DNA from: Pedobacter sp. UBA4863
GTDB lineage: Bacteria; Bacteroidota; Bacteroidia; Sphingobacteriales; Sphingobacteriaceae
Assembly: GCF_002399615.1 (NCBI RefSeq)
Contig: NZ_DHDZ01000043.1
Span: forward strand, 4,963 to 67,243
Direction: 5' to 3'
Length of the DNA: 62,281 bases
A program made the translations under genes and the position numbers. The first letter of the stretch is position 1. The number at the start of each line of letters is the position of its first letter. Below are positions 52,401 through 62,233 of this stretch, one piece after another. The notes under the pieces are model-generated. The model had not been told where the DNA came from. It was given only the letters and a program-made list of their open reading frames with translations, and did no database searches.

Positions 52401-52893
52401 AATTTAATTCAACGTCTTTTAACAAATTGTTAACCAACTCTTGTTGCTTAGCCTTATCATCTAATTGTGTACGTAATACACGCTCTGCGATATCTAAAGA
52501 CAAAGCCGAAACTTGACCTTTTAATTCTGCCAAAGCAGCTTTCTTTTGGTTTTCGATTTCGATACGAGCTTTTTCAATCAATTTAGCACCTTCTGTTTGC
52601 GCTTGATTTTTAGCTTCGTTAACAATACCATCTTTCAATGCTTTAGCTTCTTTTAAAATTTGGTCACGTTCTTCACGAGCTTGTTTCATCAACTCTTCGT
52701 TTTGAGAACTTAAGCGAGCCATTTCTTGTCTAGCCAATTCAGCTTTGTTTAAAGCCTCATCAATGCTCTTCTCACGATCGCTAATGCCTTTCATAATTGG
52801 TTTCCAAGCAAACTTGCCTAGTAAAAACACCAACACTAAAAATGCAATGGTATTCCAAACCAACAAACCAATTTCAGGAACTAATAAATCCAT
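52399..52893 (-). CDS. atpF: ATP synthase F0 b subunit
   Basis: A 164-aa peripheral stalk subunit: MDLLVPEIGLLVWNTIAFLVL membrane helix (about residues 5-25) and a long alpha-helical coiled coil (about 30-160), rich in Glu, Lys, Arg and Ala. Family words WKPIMKGISDREKSIDEAL are present. It follows atpE by about 100 bp and precedes atpH. Confidence 0.95.
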   Translation of the reverse strand: MDLLVPEIGLLVWNTIAFLVLVFLLGKFAWKPIMKGISDREKSIDEALNKAELARQEMARLSSQNEELMKQAREERDQILKEAKALKDGIVNEAKNQAQTEGAKLIEKARIEIENQKKAALAELKGQVSALSLDIAERVLRTQLDDKAKQQELVNNLLKDVELN

Positions 52894-52991
52894 TTTATAT
52901 AATTAAATATCTTTTTATGTTAAACTTTTCTTTAAACAAGCACCTTAACGGCAACCCCGAAAAAGGTGCTTGTCATAAAATCTTTCTTTGA

Positions 52992-53198
52992 TTATTTTGC
53001 GATCAAAGAAACTACTACTGCGAATAACGCAACAGCCTCGATAAAGGCAGCAGCGATAAGCATAGCAGTTTGAATTTTTGAAGCGGCTTCTGGTTGACGA
53101 GCGATAGATTCCATTGCAGATCCACCAATTTTACCGATACCTAATCCAGCGCCAATTGCAGCTAAGCCTGCGCCGATTGCAGCTAATGTTCCAGTCAT
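52992..53198 (-). CDS. atpE: ATP synthase F0 c subunit
   Basis: A 68-aa two-helix rotor-ring subunit: helix 1 with GAGLAAIGAGLGIGKIG (about residues 9-25), polar loop ARQPEA, helix 2 with AAFIEAVALFAVVV. The ion-binding Glu is in IEAV, followed by Ala instead of the Ser/Thr typical of Na+-binding rings, so H+ coupling is likely (inference). It lies between atpB and atpF. Confidence 0.96.
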   Translation of the reverse strand: MTGTLAAIGAGLAAIGAGLGIGKIGGSAMESIARQPEAASKIQTAMLIAAAFIEAVALFAVVVSLIAK

Positions 53199-53239
53199 TT
53201 TTCTGATTTATTTATTATTGTTTAACAATTATGTTCTAA

Positions 53240-54391
53240 TTAATGGTGCTCTTCTACCGCCATACCTATAAACAAGGCCGATAGAATAGTAAAAATAAAC
53301 GCTTGTATAAATGCTACCAAGAACTCTATTAAGCCAATAAACACCGCAAAGAAAATTGAAGCAGGTGCAACCGCATAAGAGTTAAAGATAAAAATTAAAC
53401 ACAATAGCGACATTACCAAGATATGGCCCGCTGTAATGTTTGCGAACAAACGAATAGCGAGAGCGATAGGCTTAGTAAACATACCAAAAATCTCTACAGG
53501 AACCATCAATGGCTTTAACCACCATGGCACTGGAGGATTTAAAATGTGTCCCCAGTAATATTTATTTGCTTTAAAAGTTGTAATCAAGAATGTGCAGGCT
53601 GCCAAAACCACAGTTAAAGCAATGTTACCCGTAACGTTTGCCCCCCCCGGAAAGAAAGGAACCAAACCCAACATATTGTTTAACCAGATAAAGAAAAACA
53701 CAGACAATAAATAAGGCATAAAAGCAGCATATTTATGCCCCAAGTTTGGTTTAGCAATATCGTCACGCACAAATAGAATAATAGGCTCCATAAAAGACTG
53801 AATACCTTTTGGGGCTTTACCTTCTCTCTTTTTGTAACCATTAGCTACCGCAATAAAAACAACTAACAATACTACCATTGAAAGCAGCATGCTAAACACG
53901 TTTTTAGTGATAGAAAAATCTAACGGACGCACATTTGTTGCATGATGCTCGGCATCTACAGCAACATAAGCGCCATGAGCATCTGGTGTTTCGTTAGCAT
54001 AGTAAATTTTACCGTGAAACTTTGTTACCCTCACTCCGTTTCTCTCTACCACCACAGTCCCATTATCATCATGGTTAAAAGCAGCCGAAGAAAAATTAAC
54101 CAAGCCTTTATCGGTGTACAATATCACTGGCAAGTTTAAAGTAAAACCATGCTCTCCATGACCAAACAAAGTAAACGAATGGCTATCACTAATATGGTGA
54201 AAAATAAAAGAGGTAATATCAAACTCTTTCTTTTCTTCTGTTGCTACATGTTCCTCAGCAGAAACAACCGACAAGGCTACACTATCAGTTTGTGCAAAAG
54301 CAGTAGTTCTAAATCCTAAAAACGCAGAAAAAAGCGTAAAAACAACAATTACTCTTCTAACTTTCGACACAAAAACTCGGTTATAATCCAT
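53240..54391 (-). CDS. atpB: ATP synthase F0 a subunit, extended N-terminus
   Basis: A 383-aa a subunit, longer than the usual 240-290. Residues 1-34 form a signal-like segment (VIVVFTLFSAFLGFRTTAFAQ); a periplasmic domain of about 115 residues follows with acidic and His-rich stretches (VAVDAEHHATN); the classical membrane part begins near residue 155. The essential Arg lies in ALAIRLFANITAGHILV (about 322-338). Such an extension occurs in Bacteroidota atpB. It sits in the operon between the small membrane protein and atpE. Confidence 0.94.
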   Translation of the reverse strand: MDYNRVFVSKVRRVIVVFTLFSAFLGFRTTAFAQTDSVALSVVSAEEHVATEEKKEFDITSFIFHHISDSHSFTLFGHGEHGFTLNLPVILYTDKGLVNFSSAAFNHDDNGTVVVERNGVRVTKFHGKIYYANETPDAHGAYVAVDAEHHATNVRPLDFSITKNVFSMLLSMVVLLVVFIAVANGYKKREGKAPKGIQSFMEPIILFVRDDIAKPNLGHKYAAFMPYLLSVFFFIWLNNMLGLVPFFPGGANVTGNIALTVVLAACTFLITTFKANKYYWGHILNPPVPWWLKPLMVPVEIFGMFTKPIALAIRLFANITAGHILVMSLLCLIFIFNSYAVAPASIFFAVFIGLIEFLVAFIQAFIFTILSALFIGMAVEEHH

Positions 54392-54408
54392 TTACTCGCA
54401 GATTTTTA

Positions 54409-54831
54409 CTATTTATTTTGGTGGCGCAAGTTACGCAACAAACCTAATATTTCAAAGAGGGTAAACAATAAATATAAAGAAAAAAAATTGAGCGCAAAAG
54501 CCATGTCGCCTTTGGTTTGTTTTAAGCTGTAAATCAACACGAAAGACATGGCAAAAAGCATTTTAATAATTACCGAACCTAAAATAGCAAACACACCAAT
54601 TTGAGGATTTCTTTTAATCCCCATGTAAGCCAGCAAATAGGCTATAAAAGTTAATCCCGAAATAAACCCGAAAATTAACCAGAACTGATCCGTAATTGCT
54701 AGAGGGAAAAACTGCTTTATAGCCAATGCAAACCCAGCAAGCACAAACGTATAAAGTAAATAGGCAATGGTAAATTTTCTTAAGGCCACTTTTTTATTTT
54801 TTTTATTGCAAAGGTAATTAATACCAAGCAA
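54409..54831 (-). CDS. small four-helix membrane protein of the atp operon
   Basis: A 140-aa hydrophobic protein with four membrane helices (FTIAYLLYTFVLAGFALAI; FWLIFGFISGLTFIAYLLAYM; FAILGSVIIKMLFAMSFVLIY; and the last). The frame begins at a TTG at 54831; a GTG at 54786 (VALRKFTIAY) is an alternative, since a -7-like box TACCTTTG (54816-54809) lies between them. The position between atpZ and atpB is conserved in Bacteroidota. It resembles the AtpI helper that aids c-ring assembly, but the similarity is only by position and topology. Confidence 0.7.
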   Translation of the reverse strand: MLGINYLCNKKNKKVALRKFTIAYLLYTFVLAGFALAIKQFFPLAITDQFWLIFGFISGLTFIAYLLAYMGIKRNPQIGVFAILGSVIIKMLFAMSFVLIYSLKQTKGDMAFALNFFSLYLLFTLFEILGLLRNLRHQNK

Positions 54832-54835
54832 TAGC

Positions 54836-55063
54836 TTATTTTTTATTAAGTGAACGTACCACCTGATAAAGCGAAGCTCCTACGCCAACAACTCCAAAAA
54901 CAGCCGTAAAAATAAAATTATCAATGTTATTATGCTCATCTATTTTATAGCCAACAAACGCAAATACACCAATAGTAGCTAACATTTGGAAAGCCATACC
55001 GGTATATTTTGCATAGTTTGTAGCCGTTTTATTTGTTTCTTTATTGGGTTGCTCGTCTAACAT
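54836..55063 (-). CDS. AtpZ/AtpI family protein
   Basis: A 75-aa protein with two membrane helices: KYTGMAFQMLATIGVFAFVGYKIDEH (residues about 19-44, described) and a second at 48-68, ending VVRSLNKK. The G...G pattern of helix 1 and the GYKIDE loop are those of the AtpZ/AtpI family (PF09527) that begins many atp operons. It is the first gene of the operon, with a TTG start region and a divergent gene about 90 bp away. Confidence 0.87.
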   Translation of the reverse strand: MLDEQPNKETNKTATNYAKYTGMAFQMLATIGVFAFVGYKIDEHNNIDNFIFTAVFGVVGVGASLYQVVRSLNKK

Positions 55064-55154
55064 TTTTAAATTGCGGGTTAAATATTAAGATTATATTGCC
55101 GAATAAAATATTTTTGTAGATATTTTGTTATATCAGTAAACAACTCAAAATCCA

Positions 55155-58091
55155 TTGAACACTCAAAATCAAAACATCTATTATATTGCTGTAGTTAGCA
55201 CGCTGCTAGCATTATTCTATGGCTGCTCTAGCCAAAAGGACACCATTACCAACAGAAAGCTTCAAAATTTATCTGCAAGATATAACCTAATTTACAATTC
55301 TAATGTTTTGTTAGATGAATATTTAGAAAATATAAATCAGAGCAAAAAAGAAAATTTCGATAGTTTTCTGCCACTTTACCATGCTCCCGCCCCGGCAGAC
55401 GCCACCACTGCCGGCACCAAAATAAAAGAGCTCGATGAAATTGAACAAAAAGCGAGAACAATAATAGCCGAAAAGAATTTTAGCAATTACATAGACGATG
55501 CCTATATACTTTTAGGTAAAACCAATTTTTTACAAGGCAAGTACTATAATGCCGTAGAGTATTTTGATTATGTGGCTAACACTTATAAAAAAGACCACAA
55601 AACACACTTAAATGCGCTGAACTGGAAAGCACGTAGTTTGATAACGTTGAATGATTTAACACTTGCCGAAAAGATACTAGACACCATGAAAGTAGTGCTA
55701 GATTCTGTAAAGCGCAAAAAAGCAGAGCCTTTGGCAACATTGGCTCAAATGAGCATCATTAAAGAAAACGATCAACAAGCAATAGCATATTTAGAAAGAG
55801 CACTAAAAGCCAAGCCTAGCGCATCAAACAAAATTAGTTGGACCTACACCCTTGCCCAGCTTTACGAAAGCGAAAAAGCCTACGAAAAAAGCTTGGCTGC
55901 TTATCGTAAAGTGGAAAAGAGCAATGCTCCTTTTGATATGTACTTTAATGCAAAACTGAGCAAGATTAGAATTAACGAGCAATTAAACCACCAAAAATTC
56001 GATAGAAAACTGGCATTAACCAAAATGCTAAAAGACGAAAAGAACTTAGATTTTAAAGATCAGATTTATTACGAAATTGCCGAAGATTATTATGCCAGCA
56101 ATAACTATGGCAAAGCAGAAGAATATTATAATTTATCGATAAAGAACAGCAGCATTAATAATACCCAAAAAGCTTTATCTTATTTAAAAATTGCCGACTT
56201 AAACTTTAAACATTACAGTGATTATGTAACGGCCAAACTGTATTATGATAGCACCACAATGGTGCTGCCTAAAACACATCCTTTATATCACACTATTTCT
56301 AATAAGGCTAAAAACTTAGCTTATCTTCAGCAACGCTACGAAACCATAAGCTTTCAGGATACGCTACAAAAAATAGCAAAGCTACCGGCTACGGAAAGAG
56401 AAAGGGCAATTAGCAATTATTTTACCACCATAGAACAAGCACAAGCCACCGCAACAAACAGCGGCCAGCCCATTACTAGCGGCAGGACCAATGTCAACTA
56501 TCAGGCACAAACGGGCGGTACATTTTATTTTGCCAATGCAAATGCCATTAGCAGAGGATTTAACGAATTTAAAAAGCGCTGGGGCAATAGAAAGTTGGCT
56601 GCAAACTGGCGTCAGAGTGCAAATAATAACCAAGGGCCGCAAACTGCTACCCCAACAGACGATTTAAGTTTAGGCAACCTACCCGAAAATCCAGATGTCC
56701 AAATTACCAAAGCGCTTAGCCCTACTTCAACAACTAGCAATTACTTAGATTCTATCCCGCTTACGCCTGCATTGCTAGAAAAATCAAATCAAAAAATTAT
56801 TAACGCCTACCTAGATATGGGCAGTTTTTATCAGCAGGTGCTAAACGACAAGCCAGAGGCCATTAAAACCTATCAGGCCTTATTAAAAAGATTTCCTAAT
56901 AACGATAAGCTGCCCATCGTTTATTACAGCTTGTACTTGGCCTATCAAGGCACCGACAACGCAAAATCTAACGAATATAAAAACCTCGTACTCAACAACT
57001 ATCCGAGCAGCGCTTTTGCAAAAACCATTTTAGACCCCAACTTTTCTGTAAAACAAAACCAACTAGAAGTTTTGTTAAACACAGAATACGAAAGTTTATT
57101 TAAAAAACTGCAAGAGAAACAATTTTCTGCCGTAATTGTTGATGCCAACAACATTAGCCAACGCTTTCCGGGAAATGCTATGGAACCGCAGTACGACTAT
57201 TTAAAAGCTATTGCCATTGGCCATACAGACAACGTAGATAAATTGATGGCCGCCTTTAAAGAGATAACCGAGAAACACAAAAGCAATAAATTAATTACGC
57301 CCCTGGTACAGCAACATTTACTTTACATTAATGCAAACCTTAGCGACTTTAAGAAAAGGAAAGTAGCCTTAGTAGCTTACGACACTAACGAAATCCCTTT
57401 TGCAGAGGCTAGCAAAAATAGCGTGAGGCTAAACGAGCCAGTAATTGCAAACATACTTGATCCGACAGGCAAAAAAACGATTACCGCTTACGTCCCTCCT
57501 GTGGTAGAAAAACCTATAGCGAAAAAAACTGAAGAAAAGCCACTGGTTGCTGTTGCAAAAAAAGATACTCTTACCGTACAACAACCAATTGCAATAGCCA
57601 AGAAAGATTCTCTAGCATTACCCCCTATCACTGTAAAAAAAGACACTACTTCTAATTCAATAACCGTAGTTAAAGCAATAGACACGGTAGCCAAACCTAT
57701 TGACCTACCCCAGCCTGTAAAAGACGATTTATTTAATCCGGCATCATCAAACAACTATTATTATGTAGTAGCTGTAAATACAATAAACGTAAGTGTAAGT
57801 TCTTCTCGTTTTGGCATAGGCCAATTCAATAGGGGCAACTACGCAGGCAACAACCTTCGTCATCAACTAAAAGAGTTAGAAAAAGACCAACTTATTATTA
57901 TAGGCGATTTTACAAGTGCCAACGAAGTAAGTGAATATCAGCAAAACATAAAACCACAATTAGGTGCAATTATGAAAGTTCCTACTGCTAATTATACTAC
58001 TTTTGCAATAAGTAAGGAGAACCTCTATAAAATCACCAATCGGGAAACTTTAGAAAGGTATATCAGATACATCAACAACAATGAATTATAA
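55155..58091 (+). CDS. TPR lipoprotein, PorW/SprE-like
   Basis: A 978-aa protein. The start is a TTG at 55155 (no in-frame ATG before the lipobox FYGC, Cys24). TPR-like repeats fill about residues 100-390 (AYILLGKTNFLQGKYYNAVE; YYEIAEDYYASNNYGKAEEYY) and 545-700. A Pro/Lys-rich linker (770-870) and a C-terminal domain with YYYVVAVN follow. This matches PorW/SprE, an essential lipoprotein of type IX secretion and gliding in Bacteroidota. The next gene, PBP1A, overlaps by 11 bp, as is common for porW. Confidence 0.82.
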   Translation: MNTQNQNIYYIAVVSTLLALFYGCSSQKDTITNRKLQNLSARYNLIYNSNVLLDEYLENINQSKKENFDSFLPLYHAPAPADATTAGTKIKELDEIEQKARTIIAEKNFSNYIDDAYILLGKTNFLQGKYYNAVEYFDYVANTYKKDHKTHLNALNWKARSLITLNDLTLAEKILDTMKVVLDSVKRKKAEPLATLAQMSIIKENDQQAIAYLERALKAKPSASNKISWTYTLAQLYESEKAYEKSLAAYRKVEKSNAPFDMYFNAKLSKIRINEQLNHQKFDRKLALTKMLKDEKNLDFKDQIYYEIAEDYYASNNYGKAEEYYNLSIKNSSINNTQKALSYLKIADLNFKHYSDYVTAKLYYDSTTMVLPKTHPLYHTISNKAKNLAYLQQRYETISFQDTLQKIAKLPATERERAISNYFTTIEQAQATATNSGQPITSGRTNVNYQAQTGGTFYFANANAISRGFNEFKKRWGNRKLAANWRQSANNNQGPQTATPTDDLSLGNLPENPDVQITKALSPTSTTSNYLDSIPLTPALLEKSNQKIINAYLDMGSFYQQVLNDKPEAIKTYQALLKRFPNNDKLPIVYYSLYLAYQGTDNAKSNEYKNLVLNNYPSSAFAKTILDPNFSVKQNQLEVLLNTEYESLFKKLQEKQFSAVIVDANNISQRFPGNAMEPQYDYLKAIAIGHTDNVDKLMAAFKEITEKHKSNKLITPLVQQHLLYINANLSDFKKRKVALVAYDTNEIPFAEASKNSVRLNEPVIANILDPTGKKTITAYVPPVVEKPIAKKTEEKPLVAVAKKDTLTVQQPIAIAKKDSLALPPITVKKDTTSNSITVVKAIDTVAKPIDLPQPVKDDLFNPASSNNYYYVVAVNTINVSVSSSRFGIGQFNRGNYAGNNLRHQLKELEKDQLIIIGDFTSANEVSEYQQNIKPQLGAIMKVPTANYTTFAISKENLYKITNRETLERYIRYINNNEL

Positions 58092-60324
58092 TAGAAACCA
58101 CAATTCACTTTCACCAGAGCTAATAAAAAAATACAATTGGCGTATTTGGAAAGTACTTATCGCGGGCATTATTGCATTTGCAATATTCATTTTGATGATT
58201 AGTTTCGGCATTTTTGGCGAAATACCTTCATTTAGAGCAATAGAACACCCTAAAAGCAATCAAGCTACCGAGGTAATTTCTGAAGACGGAAAAGTATTGG
58301 GCACTTATTTCGTGAAAAATAGGTCTAACGTAGCCTATAGCGAAATTTCTCCAAACGTAATCAACGCCCTAATTGCCACCGAAGATATTCGTTTTCGTTC
58401 TCATTCGGGGATAGATTTCAGACGTACATTCACCATTTTCCTATATGCCATTATCGGCAAAAAACAAGGTGGAAGCACCATTACGCAACAATTAGCTTTA
58501 AATCTTTTCTCGGAAGAAGGCAGAGCGAAAAACTTCTCCAAGCGCATCATCCAGAAATTTCAAGAATGGGTAATCGCCATTAAACTAGAGCGCAACTATA
58601 CCAAAGAAGAAATCATCACCATGTATTTAAACACGGTTGATTTCGGGAACCAAGCTTATGGAATTAAGTCGGCGGCCAGAGTTTATTTTAACACCACACC
58701 AGATAAGTTAACTGTGCCGCAGGCAGCTGTACTTATTGGCCTACAAAAAGGCATTACCCGATATTCTCCTACCAAAAATCCAGAACGCTCTTTAGACAGG
58801 AGAAATACCGTAATGGCTTTAATGGTAAAAGAAGGCTACATTACCGACGATGAGTTTGCCGGTGAAAAAGAAAAACCTTTGAACCTAAATTTTAATGCCG
58901 CAACTACCAACGACGGCATTGCGCCTTACTTTAGGTCGGTATTAAAAACCGAAGTAAAGAAAATCTTAGAAGAACGCTCCATTAATAAAGCCGATGGTAC
59001 GCCTTATGATTTAGATAGAGACGGGCTAAAGATTTACACTACCATTAACTACGATATGCAAGTGTATGCCGAAGAAGCGCAGAAAGAGTACATGAAAACC
59101 TTACAAGCACAGTTTACCAAAAGCTGGAAAGGCAGAAACCCATTTAAAGGCATGGAGCAACTTATAGATCAGGGTATCAAAAGATCTGATCGTTACAAAG
59201 CTTTAAAACTAGAAGGCAAATCGGACGAAGAAATTACCACTGACTTTAATACGCCTACCCGATTAAATATTTTTACTTGGAAAGGCGATTTAGATACACT
59301 AATGAAACCAATAGACTCGGTAAAATATTACAAATTGCTTTTAAGAAATTCGATGATGGCCATGGACCCAAAATCTGGCGATATCAAAGCTTGGGTAGGC
59401 GGCATTAATTTCGAGCATTTTAAATACGACCAAGTTAAAATGGGCAAAAGACAAGTAGGCTCTACCGCCAAACCTTTTACCTATGCCGTAGCCATAGAAA
59501 ATGGCTATTCGCCTTGCTATACCGTAGAAAATGTACCGGTAACCATTTCTAACCCTGGCAGTCCAGATTGGACACCAAGAAACTCGGGCACACCATTGCC
59601 TGGGGCAATTACCCTACAAAAAGCCTTGGCCTATTCGCAAAACTACATTGCTGCCTATTTAATGAAACAAGTTGGCCCCACCGCAGTAATGAACGAAATT
59701 AAGAAAATGGGCATTACCAGCGATGTACCTGCCGTGCCTTCTATTGCTTTAGGAACTTTTGATGCATCGGTTTACGATATGGTAGGCGCTTACAGTGTTT
59801 TTGCCAACAAAGGCGTTTGGACACAGCCCAACTTCATTACTAAAATAGAAGATAAAAATGGCGTGGTACTATACGAAAGCAAACCGCTAATTAAAGTGGC
59901 CATGAACGAGGAAGTGGCCTATGTAATGACCCGCATGTTGCGTGGCGTAGTTACCGGCGGAACAGCTTCTCGTTTAAATTACAAATACAAAGTAAATGGC
60001 CCAATTGGAGGCAAAACGGGCACTACTCAAAATAACTCTGATGGTTGGTTTATGGCCATTTCGCCAGATTTAGTAGCCGGCGTATGGACAGGCTGCGAAG
60101 ACAGGGCATTTCATTTCATTAGCACTAGAGATGGCGAAGGCGCCAACTCTGCCTTGCCAATTTATGCAGGTTTTATGAAACGGATTTATGCCAACCCTAA
60201 CCTAAAAATTGGCAAAACCGATTTTGAACCACCAGCCAGTGGCGTAAATATTGTTTATGATTGTAACCAATACCAGCAACAAGAACAGACAACAACAGAG
60301 TTGGATAAGAAATTGGGTTTCTAG
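58081..60324 (+). CDS. penicillin-binding protein 1A (class A, bifunctional)
   Basis: A 747-aa class A PBP. One N-terminal membrane helix (about residues 25-46); glycosyltransferase motifs ATEDIRFRSHSG (catalytic Glu, about 99-111) and GGSTITQQLALNLF (about 138-151); transpeptidase motifs STAKPF (SxxK, about 459), YSQNY (SxN) and GGKTGTTQ (KTG, about 642-649). It polymerises and crosslinks peptidoglycan. Its ATG lies within the end of the PorW-like gene in another phase, so the two are translationally coupled. Confidence 0.95.
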   Translation: MNYNRNHNSLSPELIKKYNWRIWKVLIAGIIAFAIFILMISFGIFGEIPSFRAIEHPKSNQATEVISEDGKVLGTYFVKNRSNVAYSEISPNVINALIATEDIRFRSHSGIDFRRTFTIFLYAIIGKKQGGSTITQQLALNLFSEEGRAKNFSKRIIQKFQEWVIAIKLERNYTKEEIITMYLNTVDFGNQAYGIKSAARVYFNTTPDKLTVPQAAVLIGLQKGITRYSPTKNPERSLDRRNTVMALMVKEGYITDDEFAGEKEKPLNLNFNAATTNDGIAPYFRSVLKTEVKKILEERSINKADGTPYDLDRDGLKIYTTINYDMQVYAEEAQKEYMKTLQAQFTKSWKGRNPFKGMEQLIDQGIKRSDRYKALKLEGKSDEEITTDFNTPTRLNIFTWKGDLDTLMKPIDSVKYYKLLLRNSMMAMDPKSGDIKAWVGGINFEHFKYDQVKMGKRQVGSTAKPFTYAVAIENGYSPCYTVENVPVTISNPGSPDWTPRNSGTPLPGAITLQKALAYSQNYIAAYLMKQVGPTAVMNEIKKMGITSDVPAVPSIALGTFDASVYDMVGAYSVFANKGVWTQPNFITKIEDKNGVVLYESKPLIKVAMNEEVAYVMTRMLRGVVTGGTASRLNYKYKVNGPIGGKTGTTQNNSDGWFMAISPDLVAGVWTGCEDRAFHFISTRDGEGANSALPIYAGFMKRIYANPNLKIGKTDFEPPASGVNIVYDCNQYQQQEQTTTELDKKLGF

Positions 60325-60349
60325 ATTCTATACAAATAATACCATTAGG

Positions 60350-60390
60350 CCTCGTAGATTTCGAAAATCTGCGAGGTCTAACTTTTTAGT
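60350..60390 (+). terminator. terminator between PBP1A and uvrC
   Basis: CCTCGTAGATTT (60350-60361) / AAATCTGCGAGG (60365-60376), 12 bp with one G-T wobble and a 3-nt loop, then TCTAACTTTTT. The hairpin words resemble a dispersed palindrome common in Bacteroidota. Confidence 0.75.
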
Positions 60391-60406
60391 GTAAATTTAC
60401 ATTCAA

Positions 60407-62221
60407 ATGAGCAGTTTCGATTATAAAAAGGCATTAAAAGACATCCCCCATAAACCAGGCGTTTACCAATACTTTGATGCAGATGACAAGCTCATTTATA
60501 TTGGCAAAGCAAAAGACCTACGCAATAGGGTAAGTTCCTACTTTGTGCAAGACAAACAGCTCAACGGTAAAACTCGTGTATTGGTTGCTAAAATTAGGCG
60601 CATACAATTTACTATTGTTGATACCGAAATTGATGCTTGGCTATTAGAAAACAGCTTAATCAAAAAGCACCAGCCCCGCTACAACATTATGCTCAAAGAT
60701 GACAAGACCTACCCATGGATTGTCATTAAAAAAGAACCTTTTCCGCGTGTAATTTCTACCAGAAAAGTCATTAAAGATGGCTCTACCTACCTAGGCCCCT
60801 ACGCATCTATTACCATGATGCATACCATTTTAGGCCTTATTAAAGAAACCTATACTTTACGCACCTGCAACCTGCCGCTAACACCAGAAAACATAAATGC
60901 AGGCAAGTTCAAGGTTTGTTTAGAGTATCAGATAGGGAATTGCAAAGGGCCATGCCAAAACTACCAAACCAAGCAAGACTACGACCAAAATATTGCCGAA
61001 ATAAAAGACATTTTAAATGGCAAAATTGGCAATGTAATTAAAGAAGTAAAGCAAGCTGTTAAAACTGCTGCAGAAGAACTGAATTTTGAACTGGCACACC
61101 AACAGCAGCAACGCTTGTCTATACTCGAAAAATACCAAAGCAAATCTACCGTGGTAAGTAGCGCCATTACAAATGTTGATGTGGTAAGCATTGCTAGTGA
61201 CGAGCGTTATGCCTTTGTGAACTATTTAAAGGTAATGAATGGCGCCATCATCCAAACACAAACCATAGAAATTAAAAAACGTTTGGATGAAAGCGACGAG
61301 GAATTACTTTCTATTGCCATTGCCGAGTTTAGGGGCAAGTTTAAAAGCACCTCTCGAGAGATTATAGTTCCATTTGAAATTCCCTTAGAAGATACTAACC
61401 TAAAGCTTATTGTACCCAAATTAGGAGAGAAAAAGAACTTACTAGAGCTCTCTCATAAAAACGTGTTGTTCTTTAAAAAAGAAAAACTAAACCAATACGA
61501 AAAGCTAAACCCAGCGTTAAAAACAGAACGGGTGTTAACGCAAATGAAAAACGATTTAAGGCTTACCCAATTACCTTATCATATCGAGTGTTTTGACAAC
61601 TCTAACTTTCAAGGCAAATACCCAGTTTCGGCCATTGTAGTGTTTAAGGATGCCAAGCCTAGCAAAAAAGACTACCGGCACTTTAACGTTAAAACGGTAG
61701 AAGGGCCAAACGACTTTGCTACCATGCAAGAAGCTGTTTACAGACGCTATAAACGCATGTTAGATGAAAAACAACCGCTACCACAATTAATTATTATTGA
61801 TGGTGGTAAAGGCCAACTATCATCGGCAGTAAGTAGTTTAAAGAAATTGGGGATCGAGAAAAAGGTAACAGTGATTGGTATTGCTAAAAGGCTGGAAGAG
61901 CTGTTTTACCCCGGCGATAGCTTGCCAATGTATCTGGATAAGAAGTCGGAAACGTTAAAAATCATTCAACAATTAAGAGATGAGGCCCATCGATTTGGCA
62001 TTACCTTTCATCGTAAAAAACGCGACCAAGGCACTTTAAAAACCGAGCTGGAAGAAATAAATGGCATAGGCAAAACTACCGCCAATAAGCTTTTAACACA
62101 CTTTAAATCGGTAAAGAAAATTAAAGAAGCAAAAGCTGAAGATTTAGCAAAGCTGCTTAACAAAAAACAAATGATTGCGCTTAGCAATTATTTTAACAAT
62201 CAGGAAAACCCAAATCCCTAA
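60407..62221 (+). CDS. uvrC: excinuclease ABC subunit C
   Basis: A 604-aa nucleotide-excision-repair nuclease. The N-terminal GIY-YIG domain reads HKPGVYQYFDADDKLIYIGKAK (about residues 15-36, described) with KTYPWIVIKKE later; a UVR region near 200-235; the RNase H-like second nuclease domain with ECFDNSNFQGKYPV (about 398), DGGKGQL and ITFHRKKRD; and a C-terminal helix-hairpin-helix (INGIGKTTANKLLTHF). It makes the 3' and 5' incisions around lesions. A REP-like copy covers its last codons, giving the tail NPNP. Confidence 0.96.
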   Translation: MSSFDYKKALKDIPHKPGVYQYFDADDKLIYIGKAKDLRNRVSSYFVQDKQLNGKTRVLVAKIRRIQFTIVDTEIDAWLLENSLIKKHQPRYNIMLKDDKTYPWIVIKKEPFPRVISTRKVIKDGSTYLGPYASITMMHTILGLIKETYTLRTCNLPLTPENINAGKFKVCLEYQIGNCKGPCQNYQTKQDYDQNIAEIKDILNGKIGNVIKEVKQAVKTAAEELNFELAHQQQQRLSILEKYQSKSTVVSSAITNVDVVSIASDERYAFVNYLKVMNGAIIQTQTIEIKKRLDESDEELLSIAIAEFRGKFKSTSREIIVPFEIPLEDTNLKLIVPKLGEKKNLLELSHKNVLFFKKEKLNQYEKLNPALKTERVLTQMKNDLRLTQLPYHIECFDNSNFQGKYPVSAIVVFKDAKPSKKDYRHFNVKTVEGPNDFATMQEAVYRRYKRMLDEKQPLPQLIIIDGGKGQLSSAVSSLKKLGIEKKVTVIGIAKRLEELFYPGDSLPMYLDKKSETLKIIQQLRDEAHRFGITFHRKKRDQGTLKTELEEINGIGKTTANKLLTHFKSVKKIKEAKAEDLAKLLNKKQMIALSNYFNNQENPNP

Positions 62222-62233
62222 AAGGGCTTTACC
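62205..62233 (+). repeat. REP-like palindrome, copy 9
   Basis: AAACCCAAATCCCTAAAAGG then GCTTTACC. It overlaps the uvrC stop codon (TAA inside CCCTAAAAGGG), matching the position of copies 1 and 8. Confidence 0.65.

Noticed and set aside
53240..54391. gene fusion in AtpB
   Set aside because: The N-terminal extension is a phylum-typical feature rather than a fusion to a known domain.
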